This document shows, piece after piece, positions 7,910 to 14,251 of a DNA stretch of 14,951 bases; the stretch's first letter is position 1; every line of letters starts with the position of its first letter. Both the position numbers and the translations under genes were made by a program. The notes below the pieces were generated by a model. It was not told the DNA's origin. It saw only the letters and a list, made by a program, of their open reading frames with translations, and did not search any database. Source of the DNA: Candidatus Gastranaerophilales bacterium (GTDB lineage Bacteria; Cyanobacteriota; Vampirovibrionia; Gastranaerophilales; Gastranaerophilaceae); assembly GCA_021205645.1 (NCBI GenBank), contig JAJPXE010000024.1, positions 1 to 14,951 of the forward strand. The letters run 5' to 3'.

Positions 7910-8611
7910 TTAGTTTAATAATTCAGCCATTGTCAATCCGCGTTTTTTAGCAACATCGCCGAATTGTCTTAAAGATTTTAAGGCTTCAAGCGTAGCGTTA
8001 GCGGCATTAAGCGGAGAGTTAGAACCTAATGATTTTGACAGGATATTTTCAATACCCGCAAGCTCTAACACGGAACGTACAGAACCGCCTGCAATAATAC
8101 CCGTACCTTGAGATGCCGGTCTGAGCATAACCGCACCTGCACCCGAGCGTCCGGTAATCGGGTGAGGAATTGTTGTCTTAAAGATTGGAACCGTGATAAG
8201 GTTCTTTCTGCCGTCGGTAATAGCTTTTTGGATTGCAATAATAACTTCCGATGCCTTTGCACAACCGACACCAACCTGACCTTTTTTGTTGCCGACAACC
8301 ACAATTGCACGAAAACTGAGTTTCTTGCCGCCCTTAACAACTTTTGTTACACGGCTGATTTGAACAACCTGTTCCGACCATTCGGAAACCGGTTTTTCTT
8401 CTTTTGTTTCAATTTTTTTCTTTCTGCTGCGTGATTTTTTAACAGGTTTGTCTTCTGTTATTTCTACAGTAATATCTTCAACAGTTTCAACCTCCGCTGT
8501 TTCTTCTGCTTCAGCCTCAACTTTAACTGTTTCTGTTGTTTCAGCTTCAGTTGTTACATCTGCTGTTTCAACTTCAACAACTTCTTGTTCTTTCTTTTCT
8601 TCTTCAGTCAT
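7910..8611 (-). CDS. rpsE: 30S ribosomal protein S5 with long acidic N-terminal extension
   Basis: S5 (uS5) is a small-subunit protein near the mRNA entry site that affects decoding accuracy. The standard S5 body runs from about residue 77 to the end at 233: VQISRVTKVVKGGKKLSFRA (RNA-binding loop), VGNKKGQVGVGCAKASEV, and RPASQGTGIIAGGSVRSVLE and onward. Residues 1-54 are an extension very rich in E, T and V, followed by a basic cluster KKSRSRKKK (58-66). The extension is real coding rather than a wrong start: AGAAAGG lies just upstream of the ATG at 8611, and the valines near the body's beginning are GTT codons, giving no alternative start there. The gene is first in its unit, with a strong promoter at 8742-8770. 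The L18 gene normally found upstream is absent. Confidence 0.94.
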   Translation of the reverse strand: MTEEEKKEQEVVEVETADVTTEAETTETVKVEAEAEETAEVETVEDITVEITEDKPVKKSRSRKKKIETKEEKPVSEWSEQVVQISRVTKVVKGGKKLSFRAIVVVGNKKGQVGVGCAKASEVIIAIQKAITDGRKNLITVPIFKTTIPHPITGRSGAGAVMLRPASQGTGIIAGGSVRSVLELAGIENILSKSLGSNSPLNAANATLEALKSLRQFGDVAKKRGLTMAELLN

Positions 8612-8741
8612 TTTATACCTTTCTGATTTTGTGGGAGTACTACTTATACTTTTAGCCTTTATATTTTTCTAAACACACCGCAACAAGCCGTTTTAAGGCT
8701 CCGATAAACTATTTAGATGTTTTACTTTTCTGACAAGCCTT

Positions 8742-8770
8742 ATAATAACTTAAACAAATTTCTTTTTCAA
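8742..8770 (-). promoter_or_regulatory. sigma70-type promoter for rpsE-rpmD-rplO-secY
   Basis: On the minus strand TTGAAA (8770-8765) and TATTAT (8747-8742) are exactly 17 bases apart. Transcription should begin near 8735, giving a leader of about 124 bases before rpsE. The leader holds a small hairpin, AGCC (8686-8689) with GGCT (8697-8700), whose role is unknown. Confidence 0.6.
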
Positions 8771-8846
8771 GCAGGTTAAAACAAGTTTATTAAGTTTTGT
8801 AATATTTTGAGGAACCTTTCTTTTGGTAAAACTCTTTAAATTTTTA

Positions 8847-8875
8847 TGGAAACTTTTGCTGTATCATTGTATAAT
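8847..8875 (+). promoter_or_regulatory. sigma70-type promoter for the secreted protein gene
   Basis: TGGAAA (8847-8852) and a perfect TATAAT (8870-8875) are 17 bases apart. The start of transcription should be near 8882, about 27 bases before the GTG start codon at 8909. Together with the opposite promoter at 8742-8770 this explains the 297-base gene-free stretch, in which I see nothing else. Confidence 0.6.
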
Positions 8876-8908
8876 CTTGTTGGAAAAAGGGATAAGTGTG
8901 TATAAAAA

Positions 8909-10048
8909 GTGAAAAAGATAATATCATCGTTCGTATTACTATCATTTATATTAACAGGCATGCCTGTATTTTCGGAAGTTTTGCACGGCGGGGTTTATGA
9001 AACAATTGAGCGTGAGATACCCTCTGACACTTTTACGGGCGAATATAAGGAGCTGGACACCCGTGAAGATATTGAAATGACTGTTGAACAGGTTATTGAC
9101 GGAAACATCTCAGTAGAGGGTGACGAGTTTTTTGCTAAAATAACGGGAGATGTCGGCAAAAATGGAATCGTATTGCCAAAAGGCACAGTTGCACACGGGA
9201 TTGTTGTTCAATCTAAAGATGCAAAACGTCTGGGACGTGACGGATATGTTATGCTAAAATTCGATTATCTTGTCACTCCTGACGGCAGAAACATTCCTAT
9301 AGAAGGCGGTATTTCCACAAAGATGAATCCCGTTAAAGCATTCGGCAAGATTGTAGCGACTGATGTCGGCTACACTGCCGTCGGTGGTGTTGCAGGCGGT
9401 TGGCTTGCTCTGAATACACTCGGACTTGAAGCGGCTATAGCCTCACAAGGTTACACCGTTGCAGGCGGAGCCGCTATCGGAGGAACCGTCGGACTTGCTA
9501 TGTCACTCTATAGAAAAGGTAAAAATGCACTTATCACCCCCGGTGACAAAATCAGAATTAAACTAAAAAACCCTATAGAACTTCCTGTCTATCGAGATGA
9601 GGCACTTAAACAGGAAGAACTTCAATATCCGGGGTTTACGGTCAATATAACAAATCTTGAATACGAAAAAGACCCGTTTGGCGAACCGAACACAATCGCC
9701 CTGACCTTAAAAGTTGAAAACCTTTCGGACAAAACATTCTCCTGTATGGACGTTACCCTGACAAATGACTACAAACAAGTTTTTTATCCATCCGTATTCG
9801 GGGATACAAGACTTATGTTCCAACAAATTAAACCCGGTGACAGAATAATTGGAAAAATGTGTTTCTCAGTCAACGATGTAAAAGGTGTATACTGGCTTAC
9901 TTTCTACGACAGAATGACTAAAAAAGAACTTGCACGAATTTCACTTGATAACGCATACAAAGATGTTTCTAGCAGAGTTAAACGTAAGAACGAAAGAATA
10001 CACAAAAAGAAAGCTAATCCTTACCGAAAACGTGATGACCTTGATTAA
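8909..10048 (+). CDS. exported protein with glycine-zipper segment, unknown function
   Basis: I do not recognise a named family. A signal peptide is clear (residues 1 to about 22, MKKIISSFVLLSFILTG and then PVFS). Residues about 45-140 look like a beta-rich domain with LPKGTVAHGIVV and DGRNIPIEGG, reminiscent of beta-domains in envelope proteins of the VirB10/TrbI kind. Residues about 144-200 are a Gly/Ala-rich stretch of glycine-zipper style (GGVAGGWLALN and AGGAAIGGTVGLAMS) that may insert in a membrane. Residues about 239-345 resemble Ig-like DUF4352-type domains (TVNITNLEYEKD, then LKVENLSDKTF). The end is strongly basic (KRKNERIHKKK). The start must be GTG 8909 because an in-frame TAA lies at 8903; the ribosome binding site is weak. 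It is probably periplasmic or attached to the envelope. Domain likenesses are impressions, not search results. Confidence 0.75.
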   Translation: MKKIISSFVLLSFILTGMPVFSEVLHGGVYETIEREIPSDTFTGEYKELDTREDIEMTVEQVIDGNISVEGDEFFAKITGDVGKNGIVLPKGTVAHGIVVQSKDAKRLGRDGYVMLKFDYLVTPDGRNIPIEGGISTKMNPVKAFGKIVATDVGYTAVGGVAGGWLALNTLGLEAAIASQGYTVAGGAAIGGTVGLAMSLYRKGKNALITPGDKIRIKLKNPIELPVYRDEALKQEELQYPGFTVNITNLEYEKDPFGEPNTIALTLKVENLSDKTFSCMDVTLTNDYKQVFYPSVFGDTRLMFQQIKPGDRIIGKMCFSVNDVKGVYWLTFYDRMTKKELARISLDNAYKDVSSRVKRKNERIHKKKANPYRKRDDLD

Positions 10049-10101
10049 ATACGATTAACCCGTTTGCACTTTCGGAGTCTTTTTTAGTTTCGTTTATAAG
10101 T

Positions 10102-10500
10102 TTATAGCATATTTTTTCTCATTTTTTCTTTGGCTCTGTCCAGTGATTTGAGTCTTTTTTCAGCAGTATTGAGCTGTTTTTTCAGAGCTTTTCTTTCGGT
10201 TTTAGCCGAAACATATTGAGCATCTATATCAGCATACTTTGTTTTTAAATCAAGTAACTGATTTCTGATATCAACTTGAGCATTATCAACCTGCAAGATA
10301 GCGTTCTGAATTTTTTCGTTACCCATAGCTTCTTCAGCCGGGGTCGTTGTTGATGATGCTGATGCTGCTGCAGTTGATGACGATGTTGTCGATGTTGATG
10401 AAGTGCTGCTTGAACTCAGCGTTATCGGTGTAAATGCACTGCCTGCAAACGCAGCACCCGACACTAACAACACGCTGAAAATTAATAATGTCTTTTTCAT
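10102..10500 (-). CDS. small exported coiled-coil protein, unknown function
   Basis: A 132-residue protein with a clear signal peptide (MKKTLLIFSVLLVSGAAFA, cleaved after AFA). After it comes a low-complexity Ser/Thr/Ala linker (about 28-55), then a helical, charged segment (about 58-130: QVDIRNQLLDLKTKYAD, then KALKKQLNTAEKRLKSL) with the heptad character of a coiled coil, ending in the basic KEKMRKNML. It has no cysteine or catalytic motif. It should be periplasmic and may act as a spacer or binding partner. AGAGAGGAT stands at a good distance before the ATG. It lies 103 bases downstream of the response regulator gene on the same strand, with a possible promoter of its own. Confidence 0.75.
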   Translation of the reverse strand: MKKTLLIFSVLLVSGAAFAGSAFTPITLSSSSTSSTSTTSSSTAAASASSTTTPAEEAMGNEKIQNAILQVDNAQVDIRNQLLDLKTKYADIDAQYVSAKTERKALKKQLNTAEKRLKSLDRAKEKMRKNML

Positions 10501-10537
10501 ATTTTAATCCTCTCTGGTGAGTATAACCCGTAGATAT

Positions 10538-10566
10538 ATTCTATAATATTTAATCCATGAAACCAA
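10538..10566 (-). promoter_or_regulatory. possible promoter for the small coiled-coil protein
   Basis: TTGGTT (10566-10561) and TAGAAT (10543-10538) are 17 bases apart on the minus strand, about 38 bases before the start codon. The match is moderate in AT-rich sequence, so this is only a candidate. Confidence 0.3.
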
Positions 10567-10603
10567 CACCCCGTATCAAAAAATCAATTATACGTATGAT
10601 GAA

Positions 10604-11299
10604 TTAAATATTTAACTTATATCCTCCGCCGTAAATCGTTTCAATATATTTCTTATCACCCGTAATTTTGTTGATTTTACTCCTCAAATGTCTGATATGT
10701 ACCCTTATTGTTTCAATATCATCATCCGGTTCGTAACCCCAGATATCTTTGAGAAGTTTTTTAGACGAAACCATATTCCCGTGGTTTTGAAATAATATAT
10801 AGAAAATTTCAAATTCAATCGGGGTCAGTTTAGCGGTCTGTTCATTGATTTTAACGGAGTAGCTTTCAGGAATAAGTGTTATTTCTTTATAGACCAGAAA
10901 TTCTTTTGTAGCCATGGTCTCAGGGATTTTTCTTGCACGTTTAAGTAATGCACGGACTCTCACATGCAATTCCTCCATTTCAAAAGGCTTCACAAGATAA
11001 TCATCAACACCGATATCAAACCCCTTAATTTTATCGTTCAATTGTGAAAGGGCGGTGAGCATCAGTATCGGAGTTTCTTTTGTTGTATCGTTCTGTCTTA
11101 TTCTTTGTGCGACAGTATATCCGTCGACTTCGGGCATCATCACATCAAGCACAATTAAATCAGGCAGCTCCTGTTTTGCAGATGCAAACCCTCTCGTTCC
11201 GTCATAAGCCTGAAATACCGTGTAACCGCTTAATTCAAGGTTCACCTTTATCAGCTCGTTTATTGCTATATCATCATCTATAACAAGTATTTTGTTCAT
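10604..11299 (-). CDS. OmpR/PhoB-family response regulator (orphan)
   Basis: A two-component transcription regulator. The receiver domain (about 1-120) shows the acidic pocket D8-D9-D10, the phospho-acceptor D52 in VLDVMMP, T82 and K104 in the KPF motif. After a linker, residues about 130-231 form a winged helix with KLTPIEFEIFYIL, VRVHIRHLRSKI-like text (IRVHIRHLRSKI) and the closing YIETIYGGGYKLNI, typical of OmpR/PhoB DNA-binding domains. No histidine kinase is in the window, so its partner is encoded elsewhere. Target genes cannot be told. TATACT lies only about 10 bases upstream of the ATG with no good Shine-Dalgarno sequence, so a very short leader is possible. A perfect palindrome (11340-11377) lies 40 bases upstream, between this gene and the divergent ABC gene. 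Confidence 0.93.
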   Translation of the reverse strand: MNKILVIDDDIAINELIKVNLELSGYTVFQAYDGTRGFASAKQELPDLIVLDVMMPEVDGYTVAQRIRQNDTTKETPILMLTALSQLNDKIKGFDIGVDDYLVKPFEMEELHVRVRALLKRARKIPETMATKEFLVYKEITLIPESYSVKINEQTAKLTPIEFEIFYILFQNHGNMVSSKKLLKDIWGYEPDDDIETIRVHIRHLRSKINKITGDKKYIETIYGGGYKLNI

Positions 11300-11339
11300 A
11301 ACCGTATTTTAGTATAAAAAACTTGAGATGTACACAGAC

Positions 11340-11377
11340 AGAGAGTGCGGGAAAATTAAAATTTTCCCGCACTCTCT
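11340..11377. repeat. perfect 18-bp-arm palindrome, copy B, between divergent genes
   Basis: Positions 11340-11357 are the exact reverse complement of 11360-11377, with AA between. The core is GTGCGGGAAAATT / AATTTTCCCGCAC. It is followed by CTCTATTGTAC, with no T-run. It stands upstream of both neighbouring genes, where a terminator is not expected. It shares its core with the palindromes at 5740, 12444 and 13239. Confidence 0.8.
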
Positions 11378-11433
11378 ATTGTACAATCAGAAATATCCCG
11401 CCCGGCTGCATAAAAATCAAATTTATTGTAAGA

Positions 11434-11439
11434 TATAAT
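11434..11439 (+). promoter_or_regulatory. TATAAT box touching the ABC ATPase start codon
   Basis: A perfect -10 hexamer ends one base before the GTG at 11441. No good -35 box lies 16-18 bases further up. If used, it would make a transcript starting at or just inside the gene, thus leaderless. It may equally be chance in AT-rich DNA. Confidence 0.25.
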
Positions 11440-11440
11440 T

Positions 11441-12394
11441 GTGAATATTTTAGAAATCAAAAATTTAAATTTGTCATTCAGACTTGAAAACGGTTTATAT
11501 AAAACCCTGTATGATATCAATTTATCCTTAAAAGAGGGTGAGATTCATGCTTTAGTCGGTGAATCGGGCTGCGGAAAGACAATGACCGCAATGAGTATAA
11601 TAAAACTTTTACCCAAAAATGCAGTTATAACCGACGGTGAAATAATATACAAAGACAAAAATCTTTTAACCCTGAAAGAGAATGAAATGCGAAAACTAAG
11701 AGGAAGTGATATCGCCCTGATACCGCAGGACCCTATGACATCTCTAAATCCTTTATATACAATAGGAAACCAGCTGTTAGAGGTTATAAAAAAGAACAAA
11801 TCATTATCGCCTGATGAAGCGAAAAAAAAAGCCGCAGAAGTGTTATCAATGGTGAAAATCCCGTCGCCTAAAGAGAAATTATCATCATATCCTCATGAAC
11901 TTTCGGGGGGTATGAAGCAGCGTGTTATTATTGCAATGGCTCTTGCAGCTAATGCGAAAATACTTATAGCCGATGAGCCCACTACCGCTCTTGATGTAAC
12001 CATTCAGGCTCAAATTATGAAAATACTGTGCGATATCAAAAAAGAATTCGGCACATCAATTATTTTAATATCGCACGATTTAGGGCTTGTAGGGGAATAT
12101 GCAGATGAAATATCCGTAATGTATTCGGGAAGAATAGTCGAGCAGGCTCCTGTTGAGGAGTTTTTCAGAAACACGCTCCACCCGTACTCAAGAGCTTTAT
12201 TGTCAGCACTGCCGGCGAACACAAAAGGTGAAGTGCTAAAAACAATAGATGGCCAGCCGCCTGATATTCGAGATTGTATTGCAGGCTGCAGGTTCTCTTT
12301 GAGATGTAAAAAATTTGATGAAAATATCTGCGTTATTGTACCGCAATTAAGAGATTTCGGGAATAATCATTATGCAGCATGTCACAATATTTAA
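11441..12394 (+). CDS. OppD/DppD-type ABC transporter ATP-binding protein
   Basis: The ATPase subunit of a peptide/nickel-type ABC importer, working at the inner face of the membrane. Seen: Walker A GESGCGKT (40-47); Q-loop IPQDPMTSLNP; signature LSGGMKQR (154-161); Walker B with D178-E179 in ADEPTTALD; H-loop ISHDLGLV. The end is the oligopeptide-transporter C-terminal extension with HPYSRALLSALP and the four-cysteine pattern GCRFSLRC, then NIC, then AACH, a region that binds an iron-sulphur cluster in some DppD proteins. The 317 residues are of normal length. The start is GTG at 11441, without a clear Shine-Dalgarno sequence but at the family's usual beginning (ILEIKNLNLSF). No permease, binding protein or second ATPase (OppF) is adjacent, which is unusual for this family; its partners must lie elsewhere. 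Confidence 0.9.
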   Translation: MNILEIKNLNLSFRLENGLYKTLYDINLSLKEGEIHALVGESGCGKTMTAMSIIKLLPKNAVITDGEIIYKDKNLLTLKENEMRKLRGSDIALIPQDPMTSLNPLYTIGNQLLEVIKKNKSLSPDEAKKKAAEVLSMVKIPSPKEKLSSYPHELSGGMKQRVIIAMALAANAKILIADEPTTALDVTIQAQIMKILCDIKKEFGTSIILISHDLGLVGEYADEISVMYSGRIVEQAPVEEFFRNTLHPYSRALLSALPANTKGEVLKTIDGQPPDIRDCIAGCRFSLRCKKFDENICVIVPQLRDFGNNHYAACHNI

Positions 12395-12443
12395 CGTGAA
12401 TAAGTCCTTTATATTTTATGGATTTTAGGTTAAAATATGTTAT

Positions 12444-12479
12444 AGAGTTTGCGGAAAATTTTTAATTTTCGCACCCTCT
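12444..12479. repeat. palindromic repeat, copy C, upstream of yajQ
   Basis: The left arm AGAGTTTGCGGAAAATT pairs with AATTTTCGCACCCTCT, with a one-base bulge (G12454) and a two-base mismatch near the foot, around the loop TTT (12461-12463). It lies 49 bases after the ABC ATPase stop and 34 bases before yajQ. It could end the ABC transcript, but only CTTTATAT follows. Confidence 0.6.
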
Positions 12480-12513
12480 TTATATAAAAAGGATTAAGAG
12501 AAAGGAGCATCCA

Positions 12514-13014
12514 ATGGCAAAGGAGTGTAGTTTCGATGTAGTGTCCGAATTTGACAAACAAGAGCTGGTAAATGCGGTTGATCAGGTAAAAAGAGATTTG
12601 CTATCAAGATTTGATTTGAAAAATTCCAACTCAAGCATAGAATTGGAGTCAGATAAGTCAATAATATTGACAACCTCGGATGAAATGAAGTTAAGAAATA
12701 TAGAAGATATACTTCAAACAAAACTTGTAAAGCGGGGTTTAAGTATAAAGATATTGGACGGGCAGCCGATAGAGAATGCCTTGGGCGGAAATGTACGCCG
12801 GAGCTATAATCTAAGGAAAGGTTTAACACAGGATTTAGCGAAAAAGCTTGTTGCAGATATAAAAGGAACTAAATTAAAGGTACAGGCATCAATACAGGGT
12901 GAGCAGGTCAGAGTAACAGGCAAAAGCAAAGATGATTTGCAGGAAGTAATCAAGTTTTTACGCGGTAATGAAGAGAGCTACGACTATCCTCTCCAGTTCA
13001 CAAACTACCGTTGA
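12514..13014 (+). CDS. yajQ: YajQ family nucleotide/cyclic di-GMP-binding protein
   Basis: YajQ proteins are small cytoplasmic proteins of two similar ferredoxin-like domains that bind nucleotides or nucleic acid. A Xanthomonas member binds cyclic di-GMP and works with a transcription factor. The 166 residues fit the family (about 160-165) and show its hallmarks: SFDVVSEFD at the start, AVDQVKRDLLSRFD, the central GGNVRRSYNLRKGLTQDLAK, VQASIQGEQVRVTGKSKDDL and the closing YDYPLQFTNYR. AAAGGAG with six bases of spacing fixes the ATG. The DUF6485-like gene follows after 18 bases, so the two are very likely one unit. The effector role here is inferred from the family. Confidence 0.94.
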   Translation: MAKECSFDVVSEFDKQELVNAVDQVKRDLLSRFDLKNSNSSIELESDKSIILTTSDEMKLRNIEDILQTKLVKRGLSIKILDGQPIENALGGNVRRSYNLRKGLTQDLAKKLVADIKGTKLKVQASIQGEQVRVTGKSKDDLQEVIKFLRGNEESYDYPLQFTNYR

Positions 13015-13032
13015 TAATGGAGAAAAGTAAAT

Positions 13033-13239
13033 ATGGACTGTAAAAGAGATGAAAACAAAATCGGCTGCAGCTGCACATACACATCCTGCGGCAACAGAGG
13101 GATATGCTGCGACTGTGTCAGAGAACACCGTGAAAATAACGAAATTCCGGGTTGTTTCTTTACTGCTGCAGGAGAAAGAACCTATGACCGCTCTGTAAGA
13201 AACTTCATTCTGACGATGAAAGACAAATATAACCTGTAA
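13033..13239 (+). CDS. small cysteine-rich protein (DUF6485-like)
   Basis: A 68-residue cytosolic-looking protein with seven cysteines: C3, then CSCTYTSC, then CCDC and CF. Such spacing suggests metal or iron-sulphur binding, though no ligand is proven. The ending TYDRSVRNFILTMKDKYNL and the ENNEIPGCFF segment recall the short uncharacterised DUF6485 family found in anaerobes; this is from memory. GGAG stands ten bases before the ATG. The gene follows yajQ by 18 bases, and a palindromic repeat begins within its stop codon. Confidence 0.8.
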   Translation: MDCKRDENKIGCSCTYTSCGNRGICCDCVREHRENNEIPGCFFTAAGERTYDRSVRNFILTMKDKYNL

Positions 13240-13275
13240 GAGTTTGCGGGAAAAGTCTTAATTTTTCCGCATCCA
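13239..13275. repeat. palindromic repeat, copy D, at the end of the DUF6485-like gene
   Basis: AGAGTTTGCGGGAAAA and TTTTTCCGCATCC pair (13245-13254 with 13262-13271, one G-T pair) around a seven-base loop. The first A is the last base of the stop codon at 13237-13239. The element lies 28 bases before rsmH, so it may end the yajQ unit or act in the rsmH leader. A TATAAT (13283-13288) follows it, without a matching -35 box. Confidence 0.6.
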
Positions 13276-13303
13276 CGTAAAGTATAATAAGGTAAAATTA
13301 TTA

Positions 13304-14236
13304 ATGAGCGAATTTAAACATTTTACGGTTATGAAACAAGAAGCGGTAGATGCACTCAATTGCCGTAACGGTTTAATATACGTTGATTGTACACTGGGCG
13401 GCGGCGGGCACAGCGAACTTATACTCCAAAAAATTTCACCAAACGGAAAACTATTCGCTTTTGATATTGATGATGAGGCAGTTGAATATGCTTCAAACAG
13501 ATTGAAACAGTATGATAATCTCACAATTATTAAAAACTCCTATATAAATATTAAATCGGTTATGAAATCTTACGGCATAGAAAAAATAACCGGCGGTGTA
13601 GTGCTTGATTTAGGTGCCTCTTATCATCAACTGACAAAACAAGAACGCGGTTTTTCATTCTCTAAAGAAGCTCCTCTTGATATGAGGTTTGATATGAGCA
13701 AAGATTTTTCCGCTTATGATGTAATAAATTCATACAAAGAGGGCGAACTTGTTAAGATATTCAGCGAATATGGCGAAGAACGTTTTTCAAAAAGAATAGC
13801 AAAGGCTATTGTAAACAAACGCAATCAATCTCCAATCAGGACAACGACGGAATTGGCAGAGATTATAATAAACTCTGTTCCAAAGATAAAATCGTCCATA
13901 CACCCTGCGACACGTGTATTTCAAGCCATTAGAATTGAGGTTAATAATGAATTAAAAAATGTAAAAATTGTGTTGAATGATGTATTGGATTTATTAGATG
14001 TTGGTGCTATAATATCCGTAATTAGTTTTCATTCTCTTGAAGATAGGATTGTGAAAAGATTATTCAAGTATGAGGCGCAAAAATGCAGGTGTAACGAAAT
14101 GATATGTAAGTGTCCGCCTCCTCGTATAGAGATTGTTAATAAAAAACCTATCACTGCGGCAGAGGCAGAAATAAAAGAAAACCCACCGTCAAGAAGTGCT
14201 AAACTCAGGATTGTTAAATGTATTAGACAAAGTTAA
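13304..14236 (+). CDS. rsmH: 16S rRNA (cytosine(1402)-N(4))-methyltransferase RsmH
   Basis: RsmH (MraW) transfers a methyl group from S-adenosylmethionine to N4 of C1402 in 16S rRNA at the ribosomal P site. The 310 residues match the family. Seen: HFTVMKQEAVDALN at the start; the SAM-binding TLGGGGHSELIL (G32-G35, H36); FDIDDEAVEYA; GGVVLDLGASYHQL; QERGFSF and DMRFDMS; RVFQAIRIEVNNEL; VISFHSLEDRIVKRLF; and a cysteine cluster KCRCNEMICKCPPP before the end. It is 15 bases ahead of an FtsL-like gene, the arrangement of the division/cell wall cluster. mraZ, often upstream, is replaced here by the yajQ unit. AAGG lies about ten bases before the ATG. Confidence 0.96.
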   Translation: MSEFKHFTVMKQEAVDALNCRNGLIYVDCTLGGGGHSELILQKISPNGKLFAFDIDDEAVEYASNRLKQYDNLTIIKNSYINIKSVMKSYGIEKITGGVVLDLGASYHQLTKQERGFSFSKEAPLDMRFDMSKDFSAYDVINSYKEGELVKIFSEYGEERFSKRIAKAIVNKRNQSPIRTTTELAEIIINSVPKIKSSIHPATRVFQAIRIEVNNELKNVKIVLNDVLDLLDVGAIISVISFHSLEDRIVKRLFKYEAQKCRCNEMICKCPPPRIEIVNKKPITAAEAEIKENPPSRSAKLRIVKCIRQS

Positions 14237-14251
14237 TAGCAGGTTAGTAGT

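Noticed and set aside
8448..8672. Plus-strand open frame rich in S, T and V opposite rpsE
   Set aside because: It is the complement of the low-complexity acidic S5 extension; it has no ribosome binding site and no family likeness.
10049..10101. Possible terminator ACT-TTCGG-AGT with six T's between convergent genes
   Set aside because: The stem has only three pairs; the T-run alone is not enough to call it.
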